Source of the DNA: Methanoregula sp. UBA247
Lineage (GTDB): Archaea > Halobacteriota > Methanomicrobia > Methanomicrobiales > Methanospirillaceae
Length of the DNA: 52,271 nt
Assembly: GCA_002495055.1 (NCBI GenBank)
Contig: DADR01000035.1
Location: 1 to 52,271, forward strand
Reading direction: 5' to 3'
The stretch's first letter is position 1; each line of letters starts with the position of its first letter. The notes under the pieces are model-generated. The model had not been told where the DNA came from, made no database searches, and was given only the letters and a program-made list of their open reading frames with translations. Of the stretch, positions 1-7,806 are shown piece after piece. Made by a program: the position numbers and the translations under genes.

Positions 1-651
1 CATATGATGGTAGACAAGCTCTGCAAAGAGGCAGGGCTTCCCATCCCAAAGGTTGCCATCATGCAGAGCCCGGTACCAAATGCATTTGCTACGGGCAGGA
101 ATCCGAAACATGCAGTAGTTGCCTGTACGGATTCGATCATGCGCCTCCTGTCCAGGGACGAACTCGAAGCAGTTCTTGCCCATGAACTCGCGCATGTAAA
201 AAACCGCGATATTCTGACAATGACGATGGCAAGCTTCATTGCAATGATTGCATCGATGATCATGCAGAGCTTTTTATTTTCCGCACTGTTTGGTGGACGC
301 AACCGGGAGGGGGGCAGCTGGATCATTGTCTGGATTGTGTCGCTTGTCGTATATGCCCTCAGCACACTGTTAATCCTCGCCCTTTCCCGATACCGGGAGT
401 TTGCTGCAGACCGTGGCAGCGCGTTAATCACAAGAAATCCGCGGGCTCTTATATCCGCCCTGAATAAGATCAGTGGCCGGATGGAAGTAGTACCTGCCAA
501 TGCCAAAGCAAAAATCGAGGGGGCAAATGCATTTTTTATAATTCCTGCGCTTTCAGGAAATGCAATCATGGAAATGTTCTCAACTCACCCGCCGCTTGAG
601 AAAAGGATCGTAAATCTCGAGAAAGTCGAGGCTGAGATCAGAGGGTATTAA
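1..651 (+). CDS. htpX: HtpX-like M48 zinc metalloprotease (5' end outside window)
   Basis: Membrane-bound M48 zinc protease of the HtpX family, expected to degrade damaged membrane proteins with its catalytic domain on the cytoplasmic side. The visible part holds the zinc-binding HEXXH motif (HELAH, about residue 60), hydrophobic segments at about residues 75-95 and 105-125, and the downstream glutamate region (REFAADRGSA) that supplies the third zinc ligand. The C-terminus ends with the typical STHPPLEKRI stretch. The frame is open to the left edge. Full-length HtpX proteins are about 280-290 residues, so roughly 70 N-terminal residues with the first membrane segments lie outside. An ATG at position 4 is therefore probably internal. 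Confidence 0.93.
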   Translation, partial: HMMVDKLCKEAGLPIPKVAIMQSPVPNAFATGRNPKHAVVACTDSIMRLLSRDELEAVLAHELAHVKNRDILTMTMASFIAMIASMIMQSFLFSALFGGRNREGGSWIIVWIVSLVVYALSTLLILALSRYREFAADRGSALITRNPRALISALNKISGRMEVVPANAKAKIEGANAFFIIPALSGNAIMEMFSTHPPLEKRIVNLEKVEAEIRGY

Positions 652-652
652 C

Positions 653-659
653 TTTTTTT
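653..659 (+). terminator. T-run terminator after htpX
   Basis: Seven consecutive T residues begin two bases after the htpX stop codon. Oligo-T tracts on the coding strand are the usual archaeal termination signal. The stretch that follows to 800 contains a weak GCGG/CCGC hairpin and no convincing gene. Confidence 0.5.
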
Positions 660-803
660 GTGAGAGAATTAACATTGTTTCATGGGAGAAGCGGTTCTTG
701 TTCCGCAGCGCATCTCCTGGATTCAATGTACGATAGTGGTTTGTAACAAACATCTGATCCATACGGACCGGATTTTTTTATCGGTGAAGTGGACCGCGAA
801 CCG

Positions 804-814
804 TTTATATTATA
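804..814 (+). promoter_or_regulatory. TATA box for the REC-PAS-TPR gene
   Basis: The AT-rich element TTTATATTATA lies about 30-40 bases before the ATG at 844. Archaeal transcription starts about 25 bases after the TATA centre, near 835, which would leave only a very short untranslated leader. Confidence 0.5.
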
Positions 815-843
815 TCTATGGGCACTCAGTCAGATAATAGGGA

Positions 844-2244
844 ATGAAAACCGAACCAACTTCCGTGCTCCTCATTGATGACGATGTAGCCCTGCTCGAG
901 ATGATCAAGCTGATGTCAGAACGTTCACGGGAGATGACCATTCATACAGCACAATCCGCAAAAGAGGCGCTTGGGACCCTTGAGCAGAAGAGTTTCGATG
1001 TAATAATTGTCGATTATGATATGCCAGAGATCAGCGGGATTGAATTTTTAAAAATTCTCAGGAAACACGGGGACACAACACCGATTATCGTATTCACCGG
1101 TCTAGGAGGGGAATACGCTGCGATAGAGGCATTGAATAACGGTGCCAACTTCCTGTTGAAAAAAGGGGAGGACCCCCGCCACCAGTTCCGTGAACTGGTA
1201 ACAATGGTCAAAAAAGCAATGGAACGGAGTGCCATGGGAAGAGCTCTTGGCACAACACAAAGGATAATAGTGGATATGATTAATTTTTCTTCCGATCCAT
1301 GCTTTGCTATTGACCGTGACGGTAAGGTTGTTGCATGGAATGACTCCATAGAGCAGTTGACAGATGTTCCTGCAAGTGTGATTATCGGAAAAGGTGACAA
1401 TATTTATTCTGAACCCTTTTTTGGGACAAGAAAAAAGATGCTGGTAAACCTTGTTTTTGAATCAGATGAGGAGATTAAACGCCAGAAATATATGCTGGTC
1501 AGCAGAATCCAAAAAGGCCCGGTTGTTGCGGTCACCCGCGGTTTAAAAAAGGACGGCAGGGAATGGACACTCTGGATGAAAGCCATGCCGGTATATGACA
1601 GTCAGGGCCAGTTTGTCGCATCAGTAGGTACAATCCGCGATGTAACCGCAACGTTCGGCGACGTCGCTCTTCCCGATTCAAAACTGGATGAAGTCATCCA
1701 GCGGACAGATGTCGCTTCTCCTGATAGTAAAAAATCCAAAAAAAATCTCCTTAATAAGATCCTCGGGAAGTCTTCGTCGCATTACAGGGATGGTGTCCTC
1801 CTGTACGCGAAGGAGAAAAAGTATCCCGAAGCAATAGCAGCATTCGATAAAGCACTCGAGGGTGACAACAAACTCGCCCATGTATGGAATGACCGGGGAA
1901 CGTGTTACCGGGAAATGGGTGATCACACAAATGCTCTCAAATCCCTGCTGAGAGCTGTTGAACTCTCACCGGACAATACTGAATATCTGTTCAATCTGGG
2001 TGAAATCCTTGAAATGATCGGGGTAATGTATATGAGCAACAAATACCTCGATTCCGCCATCCAGACGTTCAAGATGGTAGTGAACCAGATGCCTAACAAT
2101 GCAAGTGCCTGGAACCACCTGGGAATCTGCTTTAAGGAAATGGGAAAAGCAGATGAGTCCAAATTCTACTTTGATCGCGCACGGGATATTATGCTCTGGA
2201 AAAAGGATACTCCCATCAAGCGGAAACGTGACGAATTTACTTAA
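844..2244 (+). CDS. Response regulator with REC, PAS and TPR domains
   Basis: Signalling protein of 466 residues. Residues 1-125 form a receiver domain with acidic residues Asp12/Asp13, a likely phosphoacceptor Asp57 in IIVDYDMP, and the conserved Lys in FLLKKG. Residues about 145-275 form a PAS sensor domain (FAIDRDGKVVAWN, ending in VGTIRDVTA). Residues about 310-455 contain tetratricopeptide repeats (for example HVWNDRGTCYREMGDHTNAL and ASAWNHLGICFKEMGKADES). No histidine-kinase ATPase or DNA-binding output domain is present, so output is presumably through protein-protein contacts of the TPRs. No partner kinase is adjacent. Domain identities are clear; the stimulus and partner are unknown. 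Confidence 0.9.
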   Translation: MKTEPTSVLLIDDDVALLEMIKLMSERSREMTIHTAQSAKEALGTLEQKSFDVIIVDYDMPEISGIEFLKILRKHGDTTPIIVFTGLGGEYAAIEALNNGANFLLKKGEDPRHQFRELVTMVKKAMERSAMGRALGTTQRIIVDMINFSSDPCFAIDRDGKVVAWNDSIEQLTDVPASVIIGKGDNIYSEPFFGTRKKMLVNLVFESDEEIKRQKYMLVSRIQKGPVVAVTRGLKKDGREWTLWMKAMPVYDSQGQFVASVGTIRDVTATFGDVALPDSKLDEVIQRTDVASPDSKKSKKNLLNKILGKSSSHYRDGVLLYAKEKKYPEAIAAFDKALEGDNKLAHVWNDRGTCYREMGDHTNALKSLLRAVELSPDNTEYLFNLGEILEMIGVMYMSNKYLDSAIQTFKMVVNQMPNNASAWNHLGICFKEMGKADESKFYFDRARDIMLWKKDTPIKRKRDEFT

Positions 2245-2443
2245 TGGATATACGAATAGTAAATACACTCCTTTTTTTAAAATATATCTGGTCAGCCTTA
2301 CCGAAACCCATGAAACTGCAAGGCATCGATAGGGATGAGATGTCCATCAGGCTAAAGGGAGATGGAAACCAAAATTCCGGAATGCATGAAATCAGCTCAG
2401 GTAACAATTAATACTCCTCCCTCCCAAAATTGTAGAGCACAGC

Positions 2444-2514
2444 GCATCGATGGTCTAGAGGTATGACTTAGGCCTTCCAAGCCTATAGCCCGGGTTCGAT
2501 TCCCGGTCGATGCA
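2444..2514 (+). tRNA. tRNA-Gly (anticodon TCC)
   Basis: A 71-nt cloverleaf. The 7-bp acceptor stem GCATCGA/TCGATGC is perfect, the D-stem is GTC/GAC, and the anticodon stem TAGGC/GCCTA encloses loop CTTCCAA, giving anticodon TCC (reads GGA). The variable loop is 4 nt and the T-arm is CCGGG-TTCGATT-CCCGG. The discriminator base is A, and CCA is not encoded. It is followed after four bases by tRNA-Val, so the two are probably co-transcribed. Confidence 0.96.
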
Positions 2515-2518
2515 TTAA

Positions 2519-2592
2519 GGGCTCGTGGTCTAGTTGGTTATGACGTCGCCTTCACACGGCGAAGATCTCGTGTTCGAATCACGACGGGCCCA
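2519..2592 (+). tRNA. tRNA-Val (anticodon CAC)
   Basis: A 74-nt cloverleaf. The acceptor stem GGGCTCG/CGGGCCC has one T-G pair, the anticodon stem TCGCC/GGCGA encloses TTCACAC, giving anticodon CAC (reads GTG), and the T-arm is TCGTG-TTCGAAT-CACGA. The discriminator is A and CCA is not encoded. No intron is visible. A run of five T at 2597-2601 probably ends the tandem tRNA transcript. Confidence 0.96.
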
Positions 2593-2875
2593 CTCGTTTT
2601 TATCAGGTTTGAAATCAAGGATCTTTCATTTAAAAAAACAGTATTCAAATCTAACGATATCCTATCACCAGACAGGCGGATACCCCTCCCAGATGATGGA
2701 TGTGTGGGATAATCCCCGTTGTGCTGATAGAAGCAGCGCATCCGGGCATCATGGATATACTGGTCGAATGACACCGGTACTACCACGATATCTGACAACG
2801 ATAACGGATCCTGATCTTTCCACCCTCACCAATATACCCTATTCCCGTCTAATATTCCCCTATAAAGGAGAAACC

Positions 2876-3754
2876 ATGCAGATCACCCCTTCCATCCATG
2901 CGATCAGGCACTCATTCAGGATCCCGGTTGGGCCTGGTGTTACCCTCGACCGTTTTGTGTACTCATACCTCATCTATGGAGACACAATCACCCTTATCGA
3001 TACGGGGGTTGCGGGATGCGAGAAAGATATTTTTGAATACATAAGGTCTACCAATCGCGATCCATCAGAGATTGCTCTTATTATCCTGACCCACTCGCAT
3101 CCTGACCACATCGGGGCAGCCCGGGCAATTCAGAAGGTGAGCGGGTGCAGCATAGCGGCACACCCCGCGGAGCGGGCATGGATCGAGGATGTGGAGTTGC
3201 AGAACCGTGAACGACCGGTGCCGGGGTTTGCCATCCTGGTCGGTGGATCGGTGCAACTCGATCACGAACTCGTGGACGGGGAATCCATAGAGCCCGATGA
3301 TGCCCGGACTGGTGAAATGCTTGTATTCCATACGCCAGGTCACTCGAAGGGTTCAATCTCACTCCTCCTGCACAGCGATGGCACACTCTTCTGCGGGGAT
3401 GCCGTCCCGGTTGCGGGAGACCTACCGGTCTACGAGGATGCTGTCGCATCAGTGCAGTCGGTGAAAAGACTCAGGGGATTGAATGGAATCCGTGTCCTCC
3501 TCTCATCGTGGGACGAGCCCCGGACGGGGGATGATGTGTACCGGCAGATGGACAAGGCGCTTGATTACCTCCAGAAAATCCACGAAGCCATCCTGACATC
3601 TGCCGGAGATGGTGTTTATGACCTGGGGATAATTACCCAAAAATCTGCTGCGGTTCTCGGGCTCCCTCCCCAGGCAGTCACCCCGTTGCTGGCCAGAACC
3701 TTTGCGGCAAACCTCCGGCAGGGAGACAAAAAGAACCTGCTGTCGGATCTTTAA
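2876..3754 (+). CDS. Metallo-beta-lactamase fold hydrolase
   Basis: A 292-residue hydrolase of the metallo-beta-lactamase superfamily. The zinc motif HxHxDH is intact (LTHSHPDH, His73/His75/Asp77/His78), followed by His156 in FHTPGHSKGS and Asp175 in LFCGDAVP. The sequence is glyoxalase II-like in general layout, but the substrate cannot be inferred. The frame is open upstream to about 2534, through tRNA-Val. The ATG at 2876 is preferred because an AAAGGAG ribosome site lies at 2864-2870 and the conserved fold begins right after it. The C-terminal 50 residues resemble the helical tail seen in many MBL-fold hydrolases. No operon partner: the next gene is convergent. Confidence 0.9.
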   Translation: MQITPSIHAIRHSFRIPVGPGVTLDRFVYSYLIYGDTITLIDTGVAGCEKDIFEYIRSTNRDPSEIALIILTHSHPDHIGAARAIQKVSGCSIAAHPAERAWIEDVELQNRERPVPGFAILVGGSVQLDHELVDGESIEPDDARTGEMLVFHTPGHSKGSISLLLHSDGTLFCGDAVPVAGDLPVYEDAVASVQSVKRLRGLNGIRVLLSSWDEPRTGDDVYRQMDKALDYLQKIHEAILTSAGDGVYDLGIITQKSAAVLGLPPQAVTPLLARTFAANLRQGDKKNLLSDL

Positions 3755-3768
3755 GGAAGAGAGTATAG

Positions 3769-4536
3769 TCAGGACTGATATTCCTCGTCCCGTACGTTGA
3801 TAAGCCAGGCATCAAAACCACGGAAAAACTGCGCTATACACATTACATCATCAGGTGAACGAACAGCAACTTTTTCACGATAGTACCGGTCCCGGTCCTC
3901 TTCGTTCCAGTGATTCTTCTCGCTATCAACCGGGCTGGGTGCTGCCTCGTCCTTTCCACGGCACGGCTCGGTTGTGGTCGTTTTACAGAATGCCGTCCGT
4001 ACCGGGGATTTAAACGGTTTCACGGCACATTTCGTATCGGAATACCCGTCCCAGTGATCATTCACCGGGAACCCGGCTTTTGCGAGAGGGAGGTCCCAGG
4101 TCGCATCCACCAGAATCCAGCGGCAACCGATCTGCACGCGGCAGGCAAGGTGATGTGCGATCGGGAGCCGGACCGCCAGTTCTCGGAGATTTGGCGGGTA
4201 ATGGAAATCCGGGTCGTTCCAGGAAAACGCGATAGTTGCATACACAACACTTACATTCAGTTTCCTGAACATCTCCGCGAGCAGGTAGTGTTTGGGACCG
4301 CACGATCCTTTCCCTGCTACAAGTAACTGTTCCATCGACGTCTGGGTGTCGGACATGGGCACAGTAAGCGAGTAGGGGATATCACGGATATGGGAGAAGA
4401 TTGAGATCATACTCTCACGGGTATCAAGGCCCTGCGTCCATTCTGAAAATATATCATTAACCAGTGAAGTCATACCAGACAGACCCTTCCTGGGATCAGT
4501 TCCCCTTGTCACATCACTCAAACAGAAGTATAACAA
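3769..4536 (-). CDS. Transglutaminase-like cysteine protease-fold protein
   Basis: A 255-residue protein with the transglutaminase-like catalytic triad: Cys79 in GKGSCGPKH, His128/129 in LPIAHHLACRV, and Asp144 in ILVDATWDLP. The family includes proteases and peptide N-glycanases, and the reaction here is unknown. The C-terminal third is polar and ends with an aromatic RGFDAWLINVR segment. The start could be ATG 4536 or ATG 4473. A TATA-like element on the minus strand (near 4562-4575) would place transcription start at about 4540, which favours 4536 as a nearly leaderless start. It is convergent with the MBL hydrolase and 14 bases from its stop. Confidence 0.75.
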   Translation of the reverse strand: MLYFCLSDVTRGTDPRKGLSGMTSLVNDIFSEWTQGLDTRESMISIFSHIRDIPYSLTVPMSDTQTSMEQLLVAGKGSCGPKHYLLAEMFRKLNVSVVYATIAFSWNDPDFHYPPNLRELAVRLPIAHHLACRVQIGCRWILVDATWDLPLAKAGFPVNDHWDGYSDTKCAVKPFKSPVRTAFCKTTTTEPCRGKDEAAPSPVDSEKNHWNEEDRDRYYREKVAVRSPDDVMCIAQFFRGFDAWLINVRDEEYQS

Positions 4537-4854
4537 TTATCTTCCATGATTGTTTCCATCCCTCCTTATAAAAAGAAACTCCGGGAAGCTGTTCACGATG
4601 AATCAAAGCTGTCAGTTGCGTCATAAAAAGGGATTGAATAATCCTGTGTGTCCAACACGGGAAAATCCAACAACGGGACAGCATTCACTAAAGAAGTTCA
4701 TAGAATGCGGGATCGTTGTTCCCAGACCCAGGACCATGAAAACAAATACCGGTGAGGATCGCGATACTTAGTACTGCGGGAACATAAATGTGCAGTCCCG
4801 CGATGCCGGATTTCCGGCATGCAGACGGACTGCGTGCAATAGCAAAAAGTGAAG
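4537..4854. other. 318-nt gene-free stretch with alternative hairpins
   Basis: No credible gene was seen. Near 4562-4575 a TTTTTATAAG element on the minus strand may be the promoter of the transglutaminase-like gene. Between 4776 and 4833 lies a strongly structured segment. An inner hairpin ATGCCGG/CCGGCAT has a 4-nt loop (4803-4820). An outer pairing GCAGTCC (4792-4798) with GGACTGC (4827-4833) overlaps an alternative pairing GCGGGA (4776-4781) with TCCCGC (4796-4801). It lies 20-80 nt past the stop of the minus-strand 71-residue gene, so it may be its 3' UTR or terminator, or a small RNA. Confidence 0.45.
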
Positions 4855-5070
4855 TTATGCGTTTTTCATCTTGGCTTTCGCGACGAATCCGTCCTTGCCG
4901 ATATAGTACATGAAACCGGATTCTTTTGCGATCTTTTCAGTGCCGACTTTCTTCTTCTTGCCGGTCTTGTTGTGCTTCATCGGGGCAGCCCAAACATAGC
5001 CGTCCTTGCCGATGAAGTAAAGGTATCCCTTCTCACGCTGAATTTTTTCTTTTCCAATTTTGGTTCCCAT
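4855..5070 (-). CDS. Small basic protein of two GKDG repeats
   Basis: A 71-residue Lys-rich protein made of two tandem copies of a roughly 30-residue unit. The first carries GYLYFIGKDGYVWAAPMK, the second GFMYYIGKDGFVAKAKMK, and each is preceded by G(T/TE)KI-like residues. No Cys, signal peptide or membrane segment is present. The alternating aromatic and basic pattern suggests a small beta-rich, possibly nucleic-acid-binding protein, but that is only inference. A GAGGTG ribosome site (plus-strand 5076-5081) and a TATA-like element (5121-5134) precede the ATG, which supports it as a real, well expressed gene. Function unknown. Confidence 0.85.
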   Translation of the reverse strand: MGTKIGKEKIQREKGYLYFIGKDGYVWAAPMKHNKTGKKKKVGTEKIAKESGFMYYIGKDGFVAKAKMKNA

Positions 5071-5120
5071 TTAAACACCTCAAAACCTCAATTGGGTTTT
5101 GATAATGAGAGTTGACGCCT

Positions 5121-5134
5121 GATAATATAAAAGG
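5121..5134 (-). promoter_or_regulatory. TATA box of the two-repeat protein
   Basis: Read on the minus strand this is CCTTTTATATTATC, a typical archaeal TATA region. It lies about 52-65 bases upstream of the ATG at 5070, predicting a leader of about 30 nt that contains the GAGGTG ribosome site. Confidence 0.5.
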
Positions 5135-5452
5135 TTTCCGTCGGAAGTCCGTCGAAGTCTGGAATTTTACCAAAATTTTGAGGGTATTTTTGGTATTGTG
5201 GCACACTATTACGGCCGATTAGAATACCATTTTAATCGCTCTGATTTGATTATTCCGTTCAAATTTCTGTCTAAATCCATAATTACGTCGTTACTTTCTT
5301 GAGCGGCAGAAGCGCATTTACCGCAGTTCTGACAAGTTGGTGCGGCGGGGGCAGGGCAGAGCACCTTTTTATCGGTGAAGTACCTGTAGTGCTTAACAGC
5401 ATGGGCTTTCCCCTCAGGTGATTCACATAAACACTCTCTGGTATGGTTCTCT

Positions 5453-6814
5453 TTAGTGTTCCCTTCTGTCCACAAGACGTTGTGGTCGCCCTTTCAGTTT
5501 GTGCAATTCGAGCCCACCGGGACCGGTGAAATTGAAGATGATGGGAAAGTTTCCATCATGATAATCGTGAGCCAGACCGGGCTTGTTCTTGAAGAAACGG
5601 CTAATAAACTGATCTTCGACCAGTTTTTTATTGCAGCGATCCGGATCAAAACATTCCAGACTGACACGGAGTACCACTTCTCCGGAAACTTCGCCATCAT
5701 ACAGGAATGCTTCATACTCTCCGGTCAGATATTCCATACTCTCATGCTGGAAGACCGCTGCTTCGATATCAACACGGTTTATTGAATTTGCAAAGACCCA
5801 TGCTGTCTCAGCTTCCCGCTGGGGGTTGAATATCCGCATATGAGTCCTGCCACACCCACACCGGTCCCGTGAGAGTACAACTGTCGTGTCCTCGGTATCA
5901 TAATTGATCAGGAGCATCCCGGTCTTTCCCCCGACCGGTAAGAGCGTAGTCAGTACTGACCGTCCACACTCACCGTCCCTTACAAATGATTGAAGACGGG
6001 GATCATAAACATCAAGGTGTACAAGGTCTTCAGGAACGTGGAGACCGGCAAGCTGTGTACATTCCCCGCACATCGTCCCTTCTGTGCTTCCATAAGTGTT
6101 ATAGACAGGACACCCCCATTGCTCTGCAAGGTAGGAACGGGACTCATCGGCAAAACTCTCACCTCCTGCTACCAGCTTATTGATAGAAGTCTCCGGTGGT
6201 TTAAGACCCTCGGCAGTGAGCCGCCGTGCAAGCCTCAGCAGTTTGAAGACGCTGCCAATAATGGCTGTTGGCCGGTAATTTATCAGTACCCGCGATTCAA
6301 ATGTGCATTTACCTATGGGGATGATACACATACCTATACGCTGGGCTGCAATCGTCATCGTATTCGCGCCAACATTCATGCCGTATGAAGCACAGACCAC
6401 GATCCGGTCCTGATTTGAAAATCCCTGAGAGACAAAACTCCTCGCATACTTCTCTGCATACCGCTTCCAGTCATCCCAGGTCAGGAAAAATCCCTTGGGG
6501 GTACCGCTCGTCCCGCTTGTTTCCTGGATGGAAAATACATTTTTCCAGTCGGTGGAAAGGAATTTAAATTCCGGTGCGACAGGAGGCTGGTGTTCCCGTA
6601 TAGTGCGACCCGAAACAACCGGCAGACTGAGCAGGTCTTCATGTTCCCGGATTTCTGCAGGATTAATGGTATTCTCGCGGAACCAGTTACGATAAAAAGG
6701 GGAGTGTTCTGCGGCGTACTGTACCGTATAGCGCACCCGTTCGTCGATAAGCGCATCGAGATCGCTGCGCTCCAAAGTCTCGACTTCCGGCGAATAGTAC
6801 GATCCTTCGGGCAT
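5453..6814 (-). CDS. Coenzyme F390 synthetase-like adenylate-forming ligase
   Basis: A 453-residue member of the phenylacetate-CoA ligase-like branch of the AMP-forming ligases. It has the phosphate-binding loop TSGTSGTPKG at residues 99-108, an NTYGSTEG motif for the adenylate site, and a YDTEDTTVVL / CGCGRTH region typical of this branch. The same architecture is found in methanogen coenzyme F390 synthetases, which adenylylate the 8-hydroxy group of F420 under oxidative conditions, so that is the best guess. Paralogues activating aryl acids cannot be excluded. The gene starts just after the divergent-free 3' end of the methyltransferase gene and may follow it in one minus-strand transcription unit (52-base gap). 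Confidence 0.78.
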   Translation of the reverse strand: MPEGSYYSPEVETLERSDLDALIDERVRYTVQYAAEHSPFYRNWFRENTINPAEIREHEDLLSLPVVSGRTIREHQPPVAPEFKFLSTDWKNVFSIQETSGTSGTPKGFFLTWDDWKRYAEKYARSFVSQGFSNQDRIVVCASYGMNVGANTMTIAAQRIGMCIIPIGKCTFESRVLINYRPTAIIGSVFKLLRLARRLTAEGLKPPETSINKLVAGGESFADESRSYLAEQWGCPVYNTYGSTEGTMCGECTQLAGLHVPEDLVHLDVYDPRLQSFVRDGECGRSVLTTLLPVGGKTGMLLINYDTEDTTVVLSRDRCGCGRTHMRIFNPQREAETAWVFANSINRVDIEAAVFQHESMEYLTGEYEAFLYDGEVSGEVVLRVSLECFDPDRCNKKLVEDQFISRFFKNKPGLAHDYHDGNFPIIFNFTGPGGLELHKLKGRPQRLVDRREH

Positions 6815-6866
6815 AAGAGAGAATTATTGGAGGGATGGTTTATAGATTGCGAGTATGCAGCCGCGT

Positions 6867-7682
6867 TTAAACTCTCTTTTTCGCTTCTGCTTCAAGCCGC
6901 ACCATGCCTATATGGATCGAGCCATCGCTATAAGCCGGGTAGATCGCGAGATATTCTTCGATAAATGCATCGATAAAAACCGGTTTTTCACCCTCAGGCA
7001 ATCGCGACAGCCAGGGAAGCCACGTCGTGCGGATCCAGGATGCAAAAGCATCCTTTGTCGCGTACGACATGTCCTTTGGTATAAGCTCTACACGGATTTG
7101 TTCAAGTCCAACATCTGCCAGCCACTGATGGTATCTTGTAGATTCAAAAAATCCGTAGGTGAATGAGAATCCTTTAAAGTACCGGCGCCAGCGCTGTTTA
7201 CCCAGCAGGATGTCCAGCACACCGAAAACCTGATCTGCATTGCCTTTTCCGCCCATCTGGATCAACACCCTTCCGTCGGGACGCAGACTACGTGCAATCC
7301 CTGCAAGTACCGGACGGTGATCGGATATCCAGTGGAGCGCAGCATTTGAAAATACTATGTCAAACTCTTCTGAAAATGTGAGATGACTGGCATCCATGGG
7401 GACAAAGGTTAGGTTTGGGTGAACATCGGGGGGGAAATGCTCACGGGCAAAACGGATCATCTCCATCGAACTGTCGATACCTGTCACAGTTCCCTGCGGG
7501 ACGTTGTCTGCGATTCCGGCAGTTACCTTCCCATCACCACATCCAATGTCAAGTACATGCTCATTTCCTGAAAGCCCGAGTTTTGCAATCAGTTCCTGTG
7601 CCCATACCTGCTGGGCTGGTGAGCTCCTGTTGTAATCAGCAGCGTTCCAGGAAAATGAAGGTGATGAATCAGGTGAAACCAT
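6867..7682 (-). CDS. SAM-dependent class I methyltransferase (Tam/UbiE-like)
   Basis: A 271-residue methyltransferase. Motif I, VLDIGCGDGK, is at about residues 43-52, and the Tam-like pattern FSWNAADYNRSSPAQQVWAQ begins the protein. The acidic motif (TGIDSSMEMIRFA) and DIVFSNAALHWI follow in order. The layout is that of trans-aconitate methyltransferase and related small-molecule enzymes; the substrate is not predictable. The frame is open further upstream to 7895, but that part overlaps the divergent radical SAM gene. ATG 7682 begins exactly at the family N-terminus and is chosen. It lies 52 bases upstream of the F390 synthetase-like gene on the same strand. Confidence 0.85.
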   Translation of the reverse strand: MVSPDSSPSFSWNAADYNRSSPAQQVWAQELIAKLGLSGNEHVLDIGCGDGKVTAGIADNVPQGTVTGIDSSMEMIRFAREHFPPDVHPNLTFVPMDASHLTFSEEFDIVFSNAALHWISDHRPVLAGIARSLRPDGRVLIQMGGKGNADQVFGVLDILLGKQRWRRYFKGFSFTYGFFESTRYHQWLADVGLEQIRVELIPKDMSYATKDAFASWIRTTWLPWLSRLPEGEKPVFIDAFIEEYLAIYPAYSDGSIHIGMVRLEAEAKKRV

Positions 7683-7806
7683 GAGTTGTCCGTAAGAAAT
7701 ATAGAGGGATATGAATTTTAAATTTTGGAGGGTACAATGGAACAACTTTGGTCTGCTGTGTGCTCTAAATTTATCGTCACGAACATCCCATGATGATGAG
7801 ATTTGT

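Noticed and set aside
2534..2875. 5' extension of the MBL-fold gene through tRNA-Val
   Set aside because: The extension would read through the tRNA and shows no family similarity. The ATG at 2876 with a good ribosome site explains the gene.
775..5381. 16-bp exact repeat TTTTTATCGGTGAAGT at 775-790 and 5366-5381
   Set aside because: Over about 52 kb one 16-base match is expected with moderate probability by chance, and neither copy sits near a comparable gene start. Not treated as an element.
5209..5475. 88-codon minus-strand frame with Cys-rich middle (PTCQNCGKCAS)
   Set aside because: Starts at a TTG inside the end of the ligase gene, no ribosome site, and the tail is featureless. Too weak to call, although the Cys pattern is worth a search.
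7787..7806. ATGATGA, box C-like, before the radical SAM gene
   Set aside because: No box D (CTGA) or paired terminal stem at a suitable distance, so no C/D guide RNA was called.
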